Below, piece by piece: positions 1 through 10,639 of a stretch of 64,000 nucleotides of DNA (the first letter of the stretch is position 1; the number at the start of each line of letters is the position of its first letter). The DNA comes from Symsagittifera roscoffensis (lineage: Eukaryota > Xenacoelomorpha > Acoela > Convolutidae): NCBI RefSeq assembly GCF_963678635.1, contig NC_087062.1, positions 38,701,330 through 38,765,329 on the forward strand. The letters are read 5' to 3'. Both the position numbers and the translations under genes were made by a program. Under the pieces are notes generated by a model. The model searched no databases. It was not told the origin of the DNA and saw only the letters and a program-made list of their open reading frames with translations.

Positions 1-719
1 ATCCTTTAACCCCATTAACTTTACGAAAAATGATCACGATACGAAAGTAACGGAATATTTGTGCTCGGGGTGGGTTTTTTTTTCTTCAGACAAATTTCGA
101 CTTTTTAACTAGCCATTTTTGATAGAATTTTTTTTATCAATCAAAAGCTATTGTTGTCCTGAGGTTAAATTTGAAAACATATTTCAGCTGTGATCATTTT
201 TCGTAAAGTTATGAGGGTTTAAAGATTGCCATTTTAGCCATTTTGACTAATTTGGGACAATTAAAGCGCGATATAATTCGCGCCATTCACGCGTAAGCGG
301 AGATTTAATCCGTCTTAGAAATGGTTCCAAATTGGTTGAAAGAAGACTATTTGCCATAATTGATTTGTTACAAGGAGCAAAATCTGTTGTTTTGTACTAT
401 GTATGGGGTGTGGGGGATGATTTTCATCGAAAAATTTTCAATTTTTAGAAAAAAAAATTTTTCATTTATTTTATTTCATTTAATTTTTTATGTTGTTTAT
501 GTTATTACTGCCCCATAAACGGTAAAAGGCAGTCAGAACTTTCAGGGCTTCGCCCTGATACGAGCAGTCTTGTTGAGTTTAAGCTCAGGACAACAATATC
601 TTTTGTATTAAAAAACAACGTCAAAAACGGCTAGTGAAAAAAAACTAATATTGTCTGAAGAAAACAAAACCAACCCGAGCACAATTATTTTGTTACTTTC
701 ATTACAAAAGCCAGAACAA
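1..719 (-). mobile_element. Diverged Helentron-like (HINE) copy, interrupted by a second copy
   Basis: Positions 1-37 and 575-719 together read as one minus-strand copy of the window's common 0.5 kb repeat. They hold the conserved block around CATAACTTTACGAAAAATGATCAC, then the GAGCTCAGGACAACAATA-type block, and end with a decayed GTCGGAACAA terminus (CCAGAACAAT). Another copy of the same family in the opposite orientation sits between the two parts. About 20-25 bases of the outer copy seem to be missing at the junction. The left part continues beyond the window. Confidence 0.7.
38..573 (+). mobile_element. HINE copy nested inside another HINE
   Basis: Plus-strand copy starting at GATACGAAAGTAACGGAA, so about 15 bases of the 5' tip (TGTTCCGACTTTC) are missing. 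It ends with the hairpin CAGGGCTTCGCCCTG followed by ATACGAGCAGTCTTG. It is closely similar to the copies at 24408 and 60268, which suggests recent activity. It codes for nothing recognisable. Confidence 0.8.
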
Positions 720-1204
720 TTAGGAACTTTACGATAACAGTCTTAGGTAATAAGTGAAGCCTCTTTTAAGCATCCATAGCTAAAATAAATTGAAAGTTTT
801 TCAATGTGATGCGTGCGTGCATTGCAAGACTATATTTGTTGTGAAACGAATTATGACAAGGAGTTCTTACAGCATCAATTTTTTTGTTAAATTATGAAAT
901 AGAAATTCAGTTAATGTGGATTTAAGATGTTTAGTAGAAATGATGACTAGGTACTAAAAATTACGGTGTTAAATTGGCTCGTAATACATTGTAGGACACC
1001 ATTTCAAAAATTGGTCTGTTTTTTAAATTTTTGTTCGAATATTTACATTTGTCCGAAATTGTCATTATTTTCAATATATTGGAAATTTTTATCACAAATT
1101 CCGTATTTTTGATGCGCTCTCCTCTCTAAATTTTAGTCAATTGTGGCGCCTTTTAAAACTATTTGGAGTGGTCAACCAAAAGTAGATGTCATAAGTAAAT
1201 ATAA
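720..1204. other. AT-rich stretch with no recognised feature
   Basis: No gene, RNA or repeat boundary could be supported here. Confidence 0.5.
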
Positions 1205-1306
1205 AATTTCAAAGAAAGGACCCTTTGGGTGGGGAGGGTATGGAATCCCTACGGAATAGGCGTGAACCTCCCGCTCTCCGCCCCCCCCCCCCCGCTGAAT
1301 CTGCTC
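1205..1306 (-). mobile_element. hAT MITE remnant
   Basis: The block TCAAAG..GGACCCTTTGGGT, followed by a C-run, matches (reversed) the interior of the complete hAT MITE at 61531-61984. The terminal CAGGGGCGG repeat is decayed to CTGAATCTGCTC, and no target duplication can be seen. Confidence 0.45.
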
Positions 1307-1679
1307 ATGCTATAAATACCAACAATTTTTGCCAGAAAACTCCTTTTACTAAACTACAAAGGTAATTGGCTTAATTGAGACGCTTTGTCAAAGAAAGACA
1401 AATTCCCTCGCGGTGCTAAAAGAAAAGAGAAGAAAGACTTTTAATCACACCAAAATTTCACCAGAAAACTTAAATAAAGGCTTCTTACTAATTTACTAAG
1501 AGAGTAGACTTAAGAAGGACGCTTATTTGGAGTGAAAGACAATTATCTCGTGGGGGTAAAAGAAATTTCTCTTTTTTGCTTAAGCAGAAAATCTAGTGGT
1601 AAATATTGGTTCACGCTCACTTTAAATCTTCTGAAATACTGCATCTTCTAAACTAAACACAACCGGTGGAAGCGGTGCG

Positions 1680-2403
1680 ATTGTTTTTTGTTCAGACTTT
1701 CTAAAACAGTGACTACAAGATTTATGTTTTGTGCAGTTTTTCTGATCAGTCAGTTTTTGACTTTTCAACTAATTTTTGTTTTCGACTTTTTTAACACCAT
1801 CCGAAAAAATATTGCTTTGATGAAGTTTGAAAAATAAATTTCACCTGTGATTATTAGTTTTGGAGATTTGAAATTTATTAAATTGGCCAATTTGGGATAA
1901 TTAGCGCGCGATATTTTGTCTGTGAAACATGAGTTAGCGGTGGCTTAAAACGCTCCAAATTGAAGGAGGTAAATCTTTTGGTCTTTTTGTTCCTATGTTC
2001 AAAAAACGGTTTTTTTTGGTATGGCTTCTATTCAATCAACTTTTGGCGATCTAAGTAATGGTTTTTAGCAAAAAAAGTTTTAAACTCCATTGAAAAATCC
2101 ATTTCTTGAATATAAAAGTAAAAAGATACTTTACCTCCGATCTTTTTTTTTAAGTTTCTGTGAGTATGGAAAAGCCAAATTTGTTCTGGTCTGGACACTT
2201 TTATGCATGCTTTAAAACTTTTTTCATAATGCTAAAGCGTGAAGCAAGTTTTTTATGCGTGGTGATTCGTCTTTTTTTCGGATGGTGTTAAAAAGGTCGA
2301 AAACAATAATTAAACGAAAAACCAAAAACTGACTGAACAGAAATACTGCGCAAAGCATAAATTTTTTAGTCACATTTTTAGAAGGTCTGAACAAAAAATA
2401 ATG
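1680..2403. mobile_element. Inverted-repeat element, about 720 bp with ~125-bp arms
   Basis: The arm at about 1681-1807 (containing TTTTTTGTTCAGACTTTCTA and TTTTAACACCATCCGAAAAA) is the reverse complement, at roughly 85% identity, of 2272-2402. The interior contains a HINE-like middle segment (1840-1985, with CACCTGTGATTATT and AATTAGCGCGCGATA). There is no ORF. The target-site duplication is not clear. It is either a foldback or MITE-type element, or two head-to-head copies of a diverged HINE. Confidence 0.6.
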
Positions 2404-2508
2404 TTAGAAAATGAATTCAGCCTAGCTAATTAGCCAAGTGAACTTCTAACTGGCCAAATTAATTTTTCCTAAAATTAATTGAAACCAATTTAAGTGCACT
2501 CTGATTAA

Positions 2509-2541
2509 TCAGGGCGTTTCCCTGATATACGAGCAGTCTTG
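2509..2541 (+). mobile_element. Solitary HINE 3' end
   Basis: The hairpin CAGGGCGTTTCCCTG followed by ATATACGAGCAGTCTTG is the terminal signature of the family. The sequence upstream does not match a full copy, so this is a fragment or the end of a strongly diverged copy. Confidence 0.6.
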
Positions 2542-2867
2542 TTATTAAAAAAGAGATGAAATGAGAAAAAAAGAATACATTTTTTTTTGTTCTTAAAATT
2601 ATTTTTAGTTGGTTTTCAATTGACCTTTTAAAAAAAAAATTGCTTTCTAGTGCAGGTCAAAGGTGCAGTCAAAGGTATAAACGATCTAAATTCATTCCAC
2701 AACTGTCATAAAACGCAGATTTTTGTCATTTTAATTGTTTGAGTCTCGTAACAAATTTGGGAAGTTCCGGGATATAACGCGTTAACCTCAGCAGATTTTT
2801 GTGATACGCGGTTAATCACAAACAGACGGGAACAACCTGCCAGATCAGGTCAGTCAAGGTCAATTAT

Positions 2868-3236
2868 CTATATTTTGTTGTTAGTTTTAGTTGTTTGTTT
2901 TGATCTAATTTGGGGCGATCCCCAAATTTTTTTGGGGATTTGACCTTGTCTTGAAACGGTCTGCTCTATTTCAAGACTTTGTTCAAGACCACGTGGCCAA
3001 TGGTTCATAGTTCCGTTCAATTTACTCGCTTTTATGTTTTCGTTTATTTGCATGGCAACAACATCTGCCCCTAAGGAGGCGAGGATGGGCGCGAGTTTTA
3101 CTGCCGCACGCGTAAAGTTACTATTCAAAGTGTTTAGTACGGCGGGTTGGGCTTCTGCGTCTTTTCCGAATTTAAATGCTCTAATGCCGGCTGAAAAATA
3201 ATAACCTCGAGGCCTATTGGACTTTTCTATCCACAC
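2868..3236 (-). pseudogene. Bel/Pao post-integrase C-terminal domain fragment
   Basis: The frame is open upstream of the first Met (to about 3270), reading SPERELKIDDLVWIEKSNRP followed by RGYYF. This is the 'x-x-G-D-L-V-L-V-x-D-x-N-x-P-R-G-x-W' domain that follows the integrase in Bel/Pao polyproteins. The C-terminal 80 residues are not recognised. It continues the 3490-3726 integrase fragment in the right order, with a break between the two. Confidence 0.55.
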
Positions 3237-3489
3237 TAAATCGTCTATCTTAAGTTCCCGTTCTGGAGAGAAGTACCAATAAGCTCGCTTATTGAGACCA
3301 GGCTCAGACTCGCCTAGCCTTCAGGATTATATTGCTTTTTCGTATGCCTGCGCACGCAAAAAGCTTTTATCACTGTTGAATTTTTCTTCGAAGCTCTAAG
3401 AAAGGAACGTCGCACTTGGTATACATTGATTCGTAATTATTTCCAAACTATACGAATCAATGTATACTGGAGTCAGTGGGCTCGCGCAT

Positions 3490-3726
3490 TTAAAGATTGC
3501 TCGACCAAGCAGAACGCCGTATCGAGTACTTACGCGTTAATTTGCGGGTTCCAATCGTCGAGTAAAATGCACATTTGCATGACCCTACCATACGCTCCCA
3601 TGAACCACAATGATGTGAAGGATTGAAGGGATTGTATTTCCACTTCATGCATTTGTCAACTAAGCGAATGAGAGCCTGCTTGTTCCAAGTTTCAAAGCAC
3701 ATCACCAGTTCCTTCTCGGTGCCCAC
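3490..3726 (-). pseudogene. Bel/Pao integrase C-terminal fragment
   Basis: A 78-residue open stretch. Residues 29-52 contain W-K-Y-N-P, then S-H-H-C-G-S-W-E-R-M-V. This corresponds to the strongly conserved 'W-x-F-N-P-P-x-A-P-H-F-G-G-V-W-E-R-L-V' segment of Bel/Pao (and some Gypsy) integrases, including the glutamate of the D,D-35-E catalytic triad. The nominal start ATG is only the first Met in the open frame. It is truncated on both sides and is a fragment of a dead element. Confidence 0.65.
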
Positions 3727-4639
3727 AACTTTGTGCCGTTACCTCGGCACGCAAAGAACCTCTCATTACTTATGACAAACGAATTACTATCCATAGATAG
3801 CAAGGTTTCGATGTAGATCGCTCAAGTCGTCATGCAAAAAAAGAAAATCACAACGCTTCTGTGCACTCACACAGATAGAAAATAGGAAATGAGCTAAAAT
3901 AGTCGACTCTGTTTTACCAAAAAGCAAGTTTTCGAAACGCTAAACTATCTAGAGGGAGATCCAACATCATGAGGTTGACAAGTTTAACTTCGCGCTTTTG
4001 ACACGGAACGAATCTTTTTTTTTTGACTTCCCGAAGGGTTGATCTCAGTTTTAAGATGGCGAATTGAGATTGAATGACGGCGCGCATATAAGGAAACTAC
4101 TGAAGGTGATAATTGAAATTAAGTTGGCGAACGAGAAGTTAAACCAGATGGTGACGACCATAACATATCACAATCAAATTTCCACCGAAACAAAACGGCA
4201 AATGCGACCAAATAAAGGAGACAAAAAATTTGGTCCTATGTATGGAGAATATACGGCTAATTGTCTCGTTTTCTATAGGGATTAGCTGCTGTTGGGCAGT
4301 TTGAATTCTGCCTAGAAAGAAACAAAATTAAGAGCAGAAGGAGCTTTCAGTCGGAGGGTGCTCAAATTCCTAAGCATCGGTTACACAACTTTTACTCAAA
4401 CGGAAGTGCGCATACCTATGGATGAATCCTAAAATTTTGAAACTATGCGCAAAAATTTGAAAAAATAGCTAAAATTTTCCCAGTTAATGAAAGGTGTATC
4501 TCGAGTGTCTGATTTATTAACAAGAAAGAAGACTAAAAAATACTTCAGCATTTGACTTTTTTGAGGCATATATTACAAATAGCATCCAAACATGTTTTAA
4601 ATGGCCGGACAGAAGTTTCTAAAAAAAGTCGGTCACATG

Positions 4640-5050
4640 ACACGTACACGTGTCGGCTGGAGTTTCTCCGGTTGCTACGTGGTAACATTAATCAAAGATT
4701 GCTGATTCCAAGATCACACTAACTGCATTGGCAACGAAGACAGTTTTCTTATATTCAGTGCGCATACCTTGTAGAACATTGGTACTATCAGACCACATGC
4801 ATGTAATAGATAACTAAAAATTCAAGACGTTTCGAAGATCTTCTTTAAGACGAGTAGAAAATAAGGCAGTTTGCGTTTCATTTTTGGGTACAGAAATGGC
4901 TTCAATGGCGCTACGTGGCCCTTTTTTATACGAAACTGACCTTTACTTCATATGATAATAACACACAACAGGAAACGTAACCGCCCAACAGATTTCATGC
5001 GACGTGCTGCCAAATATGTTTAGTCTTACCATATCTACGGGCGCACTGAT
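4640..5050 (-). pseudogene. Bel/Pao RNase H-region fragment (broken)
   Basis: On the minus strand the peptide pieces SVPK.ETQTALFSTRLKEDL, then MWSDSTNVLQG, then FVANAVSVI, then HVATGETPAD follow the Bel/Pao RNase H pattern: 'IPRLEL', a W-T-D-S catalytic aspartate block, F-V-A-N-R-V, and W-x-H-V..NPAD. Stop codons interrupt the frame before the WSDS block and before HVATGE, so no functional product is expected. The family assignment rests on remembered motif order, not on a search. Confidence 0.6.
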
Positions 5051-5130
5051 ATAAACGAGAGGGTTGGTCAATTGTCCTGACAGATGCAGAACTCACCCTC
5101 TGAGTTAGGCATATTTAGCGACCGGAAATG

Positions 5131-6189
5131 TATCCGTTCATCTAAAAGAGCGCGCACAAGTGTGTGAGGTTGACGGAATTTCCGCTGAAGAGTCCTAAGA
5201 GCGTTAAAATACAAATCCCCACAATCAGTGAACTCAGAATTTTCGATTCAGGCCTTACCGGTGACCAGGCTTTTCAAGTAAGTAGCTTCGCTGGTCAAAT
5301 GTGCGGATTCCCAGTTCGTGCAATGGTAACGGATCTGCATCAGGCTGAGTTAATTTCCAATCAAACAAGGGGTTTTTCTGTTCACTAAAATTTCCAGATA
5401 CATGTTTAGATGATGGAAGAGACGTGTCATAGGAAACTGCTAGAATTGTTTGTACGGGTGCGTGCACTGGAGTCTGAGCAGGCTGTTGCACGCCAGGCGA
5501 ATGTTGTTGCCCATTTTTGGCCGCAGTATAGTATTCGGCGCCACCGTTTTGGCAAGGGTTTGAAAAAATTCATGTTTTCCTGTCCGGGCAATTTGAGTAA
5601 AATTTTCATAGTTATGCTTATAAGAAATTGACTAAAAGTAGGTACGCAGTGTAACAAATTAGGTTGGTTATTGAAACCAAAATAAGAAAGTTAAAAGCTT
5701 CAAAGAATGTGACAACAAAATCTATGGTGTTCAAACTATTATAAACTAATGCATCCGATTTATTTGCATAGTTCGAAGCAGCAGCTGCGTTAACAATCAT
5801 CGATGCCCAAATTAAAGATGCACTTTGAGAAATGATGTTTTTTACCGCTTGTTAGGAGCTGGACGGATTGGAAAACAATGAAACGTTTTGTATATATGAC
5901 GGCAGAAACGATGTAATATGAAGAGCTACCGACAAACTGCTTTGTATTGTAACAAAAAGCTAGGTGTCGCTGTTGGCAGTTGGCATTCCCAAAAAAAACG
6001 CTATCTTGAGATGCCGTGTAAGCCTTACCCTCGAAATTTGGACCAGCCGCACAGATGCAAAACTGATAACCATGAGTGCTGCCTTATAAGTTGGATCTAT
6101 CAGAGTGACATTTACTATCTCCGCAGCTTAGTTGTGAGCGCAATCAGCAGTACGCTTGCTGCTTGTCACTAACAATCAACTGACAGCTG
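5131..6189. other. No recognised gene; possibly upstream part of the Bel/Pao remnant
   Basis: Several short open frames exist on both strands (for example 5255-5491 minus, rich in Pro/Ser), but none has a recognisable domain. Position and orientation fit the gag/protease/RT region of the adjoining dead Bel/Pao copy. Confidence 0.3.
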
Positions 6190-6610
6190 GTAATTCTGAT
6201 TTTTCAGTGTCCTCGTCAGTTTTCAAGACGTCATCTTGAAATTCAGTTTCTGATATTTAAGCTTCAGCTTTTTTTTTCTGTTGTCTTCGGCTAATTCTTC
6301 GAGCTGAAAACAACCGTTTTCTCTACTGATACGATATTGCAGTATCTGTTTTTCCTTATTTTTGATGATTCTGCTACACTTCCAATTATATCTCTTGCTT
6401 ATGGTACTTTATTTTGTTCTTCTTTGATTCAGATCTGTCTTCCTCTTCTCTTTGCTTCAAGCTGTCTCGTTGTGCCTTTCTATCTCCCCCAATTGCAGCT
6501 TTGCGAGCTAGGGTTTGCCCTTCTTTCACTCGGGGTCATTGTTTTTGCTTTAGATCTTACACTATGAAGAAGACTATTTCGGGGCATTTGTGGCTTGAGA
6601 TACCAACTAC
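6190..6610 (-). pseudogene. Possible gag remnant, charged coiled-coil-like
   Basis: On the minus strand two frames alternate, giving lysine/arginine/glutamate-rich peptide such as RKAQRDSLKQREEEDRSESK. That composition is common in retrotransposon gag proteins. On the plus strand the same bases give a hydrophobic open frame (6337-6567), which I take to be the antisense shadow. The location is consistent with the 5' part of the minus-strand Bel/Pao remnant. Confidence 0.25.
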
Positions 6611-7014
6611 TGGCTTGGAGTGAACCGGTTATGAAACTTTTTGAAGATACAAATTGTTTTGCCGCTAATTTTGAGATTTTGTGAAGTATTCAATTTTTGT
6701 CAGAATCGTTTTCCAAAAGCTTTCAAATTTTTTTTCCAAATAAGCGCTCGAGTACACGAATTTTGTCCGATCATAACCTCTGCATTCAAAGATATAAATG
6801 AATTCATTCTGGAACTGGCATAAATCGTAAAACTTATCCGATCCAAACGTACACATCTCTGAACAAAATCGGCACAACCACGGATAGAACTTGTTGACCT
6901 TAGCAGTTTTCTGTGAGTTTAATCATATAAAGAAGGCAAAAGCCATTTTCTTTTTATTTAGTGATGTATATAGCATGGCAAAACATTGTTTTTTTTTGTG
7001 AGGGGGGGGGGTCC

Positions 7015-7081
7015 GAACCGGTCTGAAAAAACAACTCATAGCACAAATATTCCGTCACTTTCATCAACAGTCGGAACAACA
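7015..7081 (-). mobile_element. HINE 5'-end fragment
   Basis: GCACAAATATTCCGTCACTTTC..CAGTCGGAACAA is the reversed 5' terminus of the family, preceded by a G-run. It is probably continuous with the diverged middle segment at 7236-7382 only if rearranged. Confidence 0.5.
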
Positions 7082-7235
7082 AAACTCTTGAAATTTACCA
7101 TTACATCTAAAAATCTATAGATCAATGTTTATGCTACAAAAACTGAATAAATGCTCCGACAAAAATTTGAAAAATTGAAATATTTTTGTGATTCTTTTCT
7201 AAACCATCACCCCTAGCAAAAAATAATACAGACCA

Positions 7236-7382
7236 AATGCCATGCCTCAATTCAATTTGGACCGATTGTTTAAGTTGAAAATTATCGCTCACGTGTTATT
7301 AGCATCAAATGTAACGCGCGTTAACTTACTTAAATTGGCTAAATTGGCAATTTTTAAACTCCCATACGGAAAACGACCACAA
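7236..7382 (-). mobile_element. HINE internal fragment
   Basis: Contains CAATTTGGACCGATT, the ACGTGTTATTAGC block, ACGCGCGTTAA and AAATTGGCAATTTTTAAACT in the order found in minus-strand HINE copies. The ends are missing. Confidence 0.5.
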
Positions 7383-7744
7383 GTTGAGTATTTTATACCA
7401 TCCGCACAAACTCCTCGCCCCTTGAGCGACCTACCGTCGACTGTTTTTTTTTCATTGGATTCCTTCCTCGGTTAATATTTGGCCGTTTGCTGCTTAAGAC
7501 TAATTTTTGTTTTCATTAGACTACAGTTTTGTGAAATGAAATTGTAAGATTCTAAATTGCCCACTGATTGAGAAGATATTCACCCAATTTTTCATAAATT
7601 ATATTTCTGCAATTTATCATGTTAATTTAAATCACAACCATATAATTTGTCCAGGCTTTTGGCGAACTGATCACGGCAGGTTGAGCTTTCATTTTGGCTC
7701 ACTATTTTCTTTTTAAAGTATAGTTTTACGAAAAAGTATAATCA

Positions 7745-7862
7745 ACAAAACCACTACAATACAATGAAATTGGAAGACAAAACCACTACAATACAGAAAT
7801 TTTAATTGTGAGTGTAATTACTCAAAGTAGTGTCAGTATATCATAACCACTACAGTACAGAG
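7745..7862 (+). repeat. Short imperfect tandem repeats (ACCACTACAATACA)
   Basis: AAACCACTACAATACA occurs twice about 35 bases apart (around 7750 and 7784), and a third variant ACCACTACAGTACA lies near 7847. Confidence 0.55.
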
Positions 7863-7894
7863 TCAAAGCGGTAACTGTTTTTCATAGTCATTTT

Positions 7895-8285
7895 TATTGT
7901 TCCGACTTTTGAAGAAAGTTTGAAAAATTTATTCTTGATGTGATCTTTTTTATTCAGTCATTTTCTTAATTTTATATAAAGCGCCGTTGAAAAAATTTGT
8001 TGATACAATCTGAAAAAAACCTGTCTCGAGCGCAAAAATAAAAATAATTTCAACTGTTAGGATTTTTTGAGTTTATGGCGGTTTGAATATTGCCAATTTT
8101 GTCAGCACAAAACAAATTATTACGCAATATATTTCGCATTTTTAACGCGTAGGCGGCGTTTTGATTTGTTTTATAAATTGTTCCAAATTGAATTGAGGCA
8201 TGATGGTTGATCTATTTGTGCATTACTATATGTTACACATATCTGGTTGTTACTTTAAAATCGTGTAGGGTGATGATCTATAGAA
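7895..8285 (+). mobile_element. Diverged HINE copy
   Basis: Starts with ATTGTTCCGACTTTTGAAG, the family's 5' tip. It then has AATTTCAACTGTTAGG, GGTTTGAATATTGCCAATTTT, TTTTTAACGCGTAGGCGG and the GTGTAGGGTGATGAT block in the expected order. The 3' hairpin is not evident. Confidence 0.55.
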
Positions 8286-8881
8286 AAAGCTAAATTTTCA
8301 AATAATTTTAATTCTTAAACTTTTTTAAAACCATTTTGTTTTTGAAAAACTATCGTTTTCTTTCAAAGTGAACATTTTTCTGGAGACTTTAGAAGCATAA
8401 TTGCCCTAATATCAAAATGGAACAGAATCAAATGTGATCAATTTTTTGTATATTTATGACGGTTTTTAAGTTGCTATTTTAACCAATTTGGGCTAAGTAA
8501 AAAGAGAGAGAGAGACAAATAAATAAACACTGAAATGATAAAATGGTTAATACGTCAGAACAGATCCTATCCGTTTACAATAATGATCAGTGTAAAATAA
8601 TGATTAAAACAATATTTTAATCCGACTTAACATTGAGCCGATAAGAGTAATTAAAATTTTAGTGAGCTAGCTGGTCTCAAGATGGTGAAAAACAAGGTGC
8701 AAAGGTAATCTAATTAATTAGCTGTAATCTTAATTTTACAACTTTTTCAAGTATTATCGAAATTTGGCAGGTCCTTGGAGTTACCATACACTTCTAAATA
8801 ATGTTTGTTTGGTTGTTTTTTTGAACAGAACATAGAAGGTTTCATCTGTTAGCTTTTCAGGCCAGAAATTATCCCAATTCA
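8286..8881. other. AT-rich, no gene seen
   Basis: Includes a weak HINE-like patch (8440-8500) and a short GA run near 8505. Nothing else could be supported. Confidence 0.35.
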
Positions 8882-9181
8882 TCAGAGCATTTGAAGAGAC
8901 ATCGGTTTGAAGCCCAGTTTTGGTTTTTCCAAGGATTTATTTTCCCCAGATAATTTTTGAGAAAGCTTTCGATGCTTTGATTTTTCCGCTAATGTTTTAA
9001 CCTCTAGATGAACTAATTTCATAAATTTTAGGATTTGTTTTAGTTTTTTTTTTGTTTCATTATGATTTAGAATGGGCCCAGGGTTGATATGAGTGTCGGA
9101 TTTTAATAGTTTTTCACTCAAATAAGTGAAATTCTTATAAAATGTTTTCTCAGAACCTGCAAAAAGTAGGGCGAGAAACAA
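8882..9181 (-). CDS. Unidentified 99-residue ORF, possibly LINE ORF fragment
   Basis: Hydrophobic N-terminus (MFLALLFAG), then SDTHINPGP near residues 28-36, then a lysine-rich, probably helical segment (residues 40-90). The NPGP-containing segment resembles the 2A-like 'D-x-E-x-N-P-G-P' motif often found near the N-terminus of non-LTR retrotransposon ORFs, but the E position is H here. No RT or endonuclease domain follows. It may be a decayed LINE start or a chance ORF; no transcription evidence is visible. Confidence 0.25.
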   Translation of the reverse strand: MFLALLFAGSEKTFYKNFTYLSEKLLKSDTHINPGPILNHNETKKKLKQILKFMKLVHLEVKTLAEKSKHRKLSQKLSGENKSLEKPKLGFKPMSLQML

Positions 9182-9436
9182 AATACTGCTGTAGTTTTTG
9201 TTTTTTGTTCAGCCAACGTGCTTTAACGGCGTTACACTGGGATTTAGCTAGTGGAAAATTAGATCGCCTAATATCATCAGGAATGATGTTGGTTGCTGCA
9301 AAACAAATCAAAATCACACCTTTTTTGGACAAACATATCATCAATAGTAGTTATACGATTTCAGCGGCATCTGACAATACATACCATGATGACGCTAGAA
9401 GTGAGTGTTTTAGATTTTTGCCTTTTTGAGCCTTTT

Positions 9437-9480
9437 TGAGCCTTCAGCAGAAGAGACCGACTGTTTCTGTCGGGGGTTTT
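9437..9480. other. Small hairpin CCGACTGTTTCTGTCGG
   Basis: CCGAC-TGTTTC-TGTCGG at about 9457-9473 can form a short stem. It lies between two small ORFs. It is not the histone-mRNA stem-loop, and its function is unknown. Confidence 0.3.
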
Positions 9481-9496
9481 GCATTTCCTTGGTGTT

Positions 9497-9754
9497 TTAT
9501 TGGAAAACAGGGGAGTTTTTGAGAGCAACAATTTTTTTTAGGAAAGGAACGTCATTGTTGTTAATGAAATGGATATTGTCGAAATTGTAGTGATTGTAAT
9601 CGCTGATATCTTTCATTTGCTCGTTTAATTTAATCATGTCCCACTCTTTGGTATCATAATAATCAACTAACACTGCATTATAACGCGCGACACTTTGCGT
9701 TCTTATAAACTCCGTGAGCGGCGGATTATTTTGATCCAAACTAAATTGAGGCAA
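9497..9754 (-). CDS. Unidentified 85-residue ORF
   Basis: Asn/Asp/Tyr-rich peptide including DYYDTKEWDMIKLNEQM. No family is recognised. It lies upstream, in the same orientation, of the 8882-9181 ORF, so both may be scraps of one old transposon gene. Base composition is like the surroundings, and it could be non-functional. Confidence 0.2.
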   Translation of the reverse strand: MPQFSLDQNNPPLTEFIRTQSVARYNAVLVDYYDTKEWDMIKLNEQMKDISDYNHYNFDNIHFINNNDVPFLKKIVALKNSPVFQ

Positions 9755-9897
9755 GTGATTTAGTCCTTTTAATTAGAGTTAAAATCACTAAAGTCATCCA
9801 TTTTTGGGGGGATCAAATGCAGGAAAAAAGGGAAACAAGTTTTTTTTTCAATTAATTTATCAATTTTCCGAGCAAAATTTTTCCAATTGGTCTCGAA

Positions 9898-9950
9898 GAG
9901 CAGTCGGAACATTCAGGACTTCGTCCTAAAACACTAGCTATTTTATTTGA
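9898..9950 (+). mobile_element. Diverged HINE 3' end
   Basis: GCAGTCGGAACATTCAGGAC followed by TTCGTCCT matches the subterminal inverted repeat and the hairpin (CAGGACTTCGTCCT). The terminal CGAGCAGTCTTG is degraded. Confidence 0.6.
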
Positions 9951-10351
9951 ACTTTAAATTCGACGAACGATTTAATTTTTCTTAAAAAAACGTCATCCAT
10001 CAAATTTGATTGTGTATTTTAATTGAATTATTCAATCATGTATTTTTGGTCAATTTTGTTTTAAAATTGTAAAAAGTTTCAAAATAACCTTTCAAATTTT
10101 AATTACATCTAGTTAGAAGAATATAAATACATATTTACGTATTTTATTTTGTTCCCTGTATCAGAAAATTGTTCAAATTCGACGCTAATCATAGCAAAAT
10201 CTAAATTTCAAAAACATAGTGCACTTGAAACTGTTCACTAATTTTTATCAAAAGTATATAATAAACATAGACCCCTGGGCTCATTTGCTGGGGTTTTAGG
10301 GTTCTAATAGCTTATAAGACGCTAAATACAAGTCTCTTTGTACTTATCATA

Positions 10352-10470
10352 TCGCGCGGACAAAAACTTTTGAAAATATATGAATTTTATCATTTTTAAT
10401 AGAAAATGTTCTCGCGCGGACAAAATTTTTGAGAGAATTTGAATTTTTTCATTTTTAATGGAAAATGTCA
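10352..10470. repeat. Two-unit tandem repeat (~62 bp)
   Basis: TCGCGCGGACAAAA..TTTT followed by a TTTTTAATRGAAAATGT block occurs twice in succession with a few differences. Confidence 0.6.
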
Positions 10471-10639
10471 CCATTTTTTCGAGAAAACTTTTTTTCATAA
10501 CTTTGACTAAACACGGACAATTTTGCTTGCAGCATAGTTAAATTTTTGATTAGCCTGAGAAATTAACTCCCTAAGAAACTTCAGCCTAGCAATAGATTCA
10601 GTTAGACCAAAAAGCAAGGTCAATTCAGTTTAACACGTT

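Larger units (their letters stand above)
2868..5130 (-). mobile_element. Degenerate Bel/Pao-type LTR retrotransposon pol remnant
   Basis: Read on the minus strand from high to low coordinates, three stretches match Bel/Pao pol in the correct order: an RNase H region (about 5050-4640), an integrase C-terminal part (3726-3490), and the short domain after the integrase (about 3290-2868, with a DDLVWIE..RPRG signature). Frames are broken by stops and shifts between the blocks, and no LTRs were found. It is a dead copy. A lysine/arginine-rich minus-strand stretch near 6190-6610 could be its gag but is too decayed to be sure. Confidence 0.65.

Noticed and set aside
6337-6567. Hydrophobic plus-strand ORF as the missing GPCR TM1 exon
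   Set aside because: No GN..V motif, no fitting splice sites, and the antisense strand gives a more convincing gag-like peptide.
9457-9473. Histone 3' stem-loop
   Set aside because: Stem and loop do not match the GGCTCTT..AAGAGCC type consensus, and no histone ORF is nearby.
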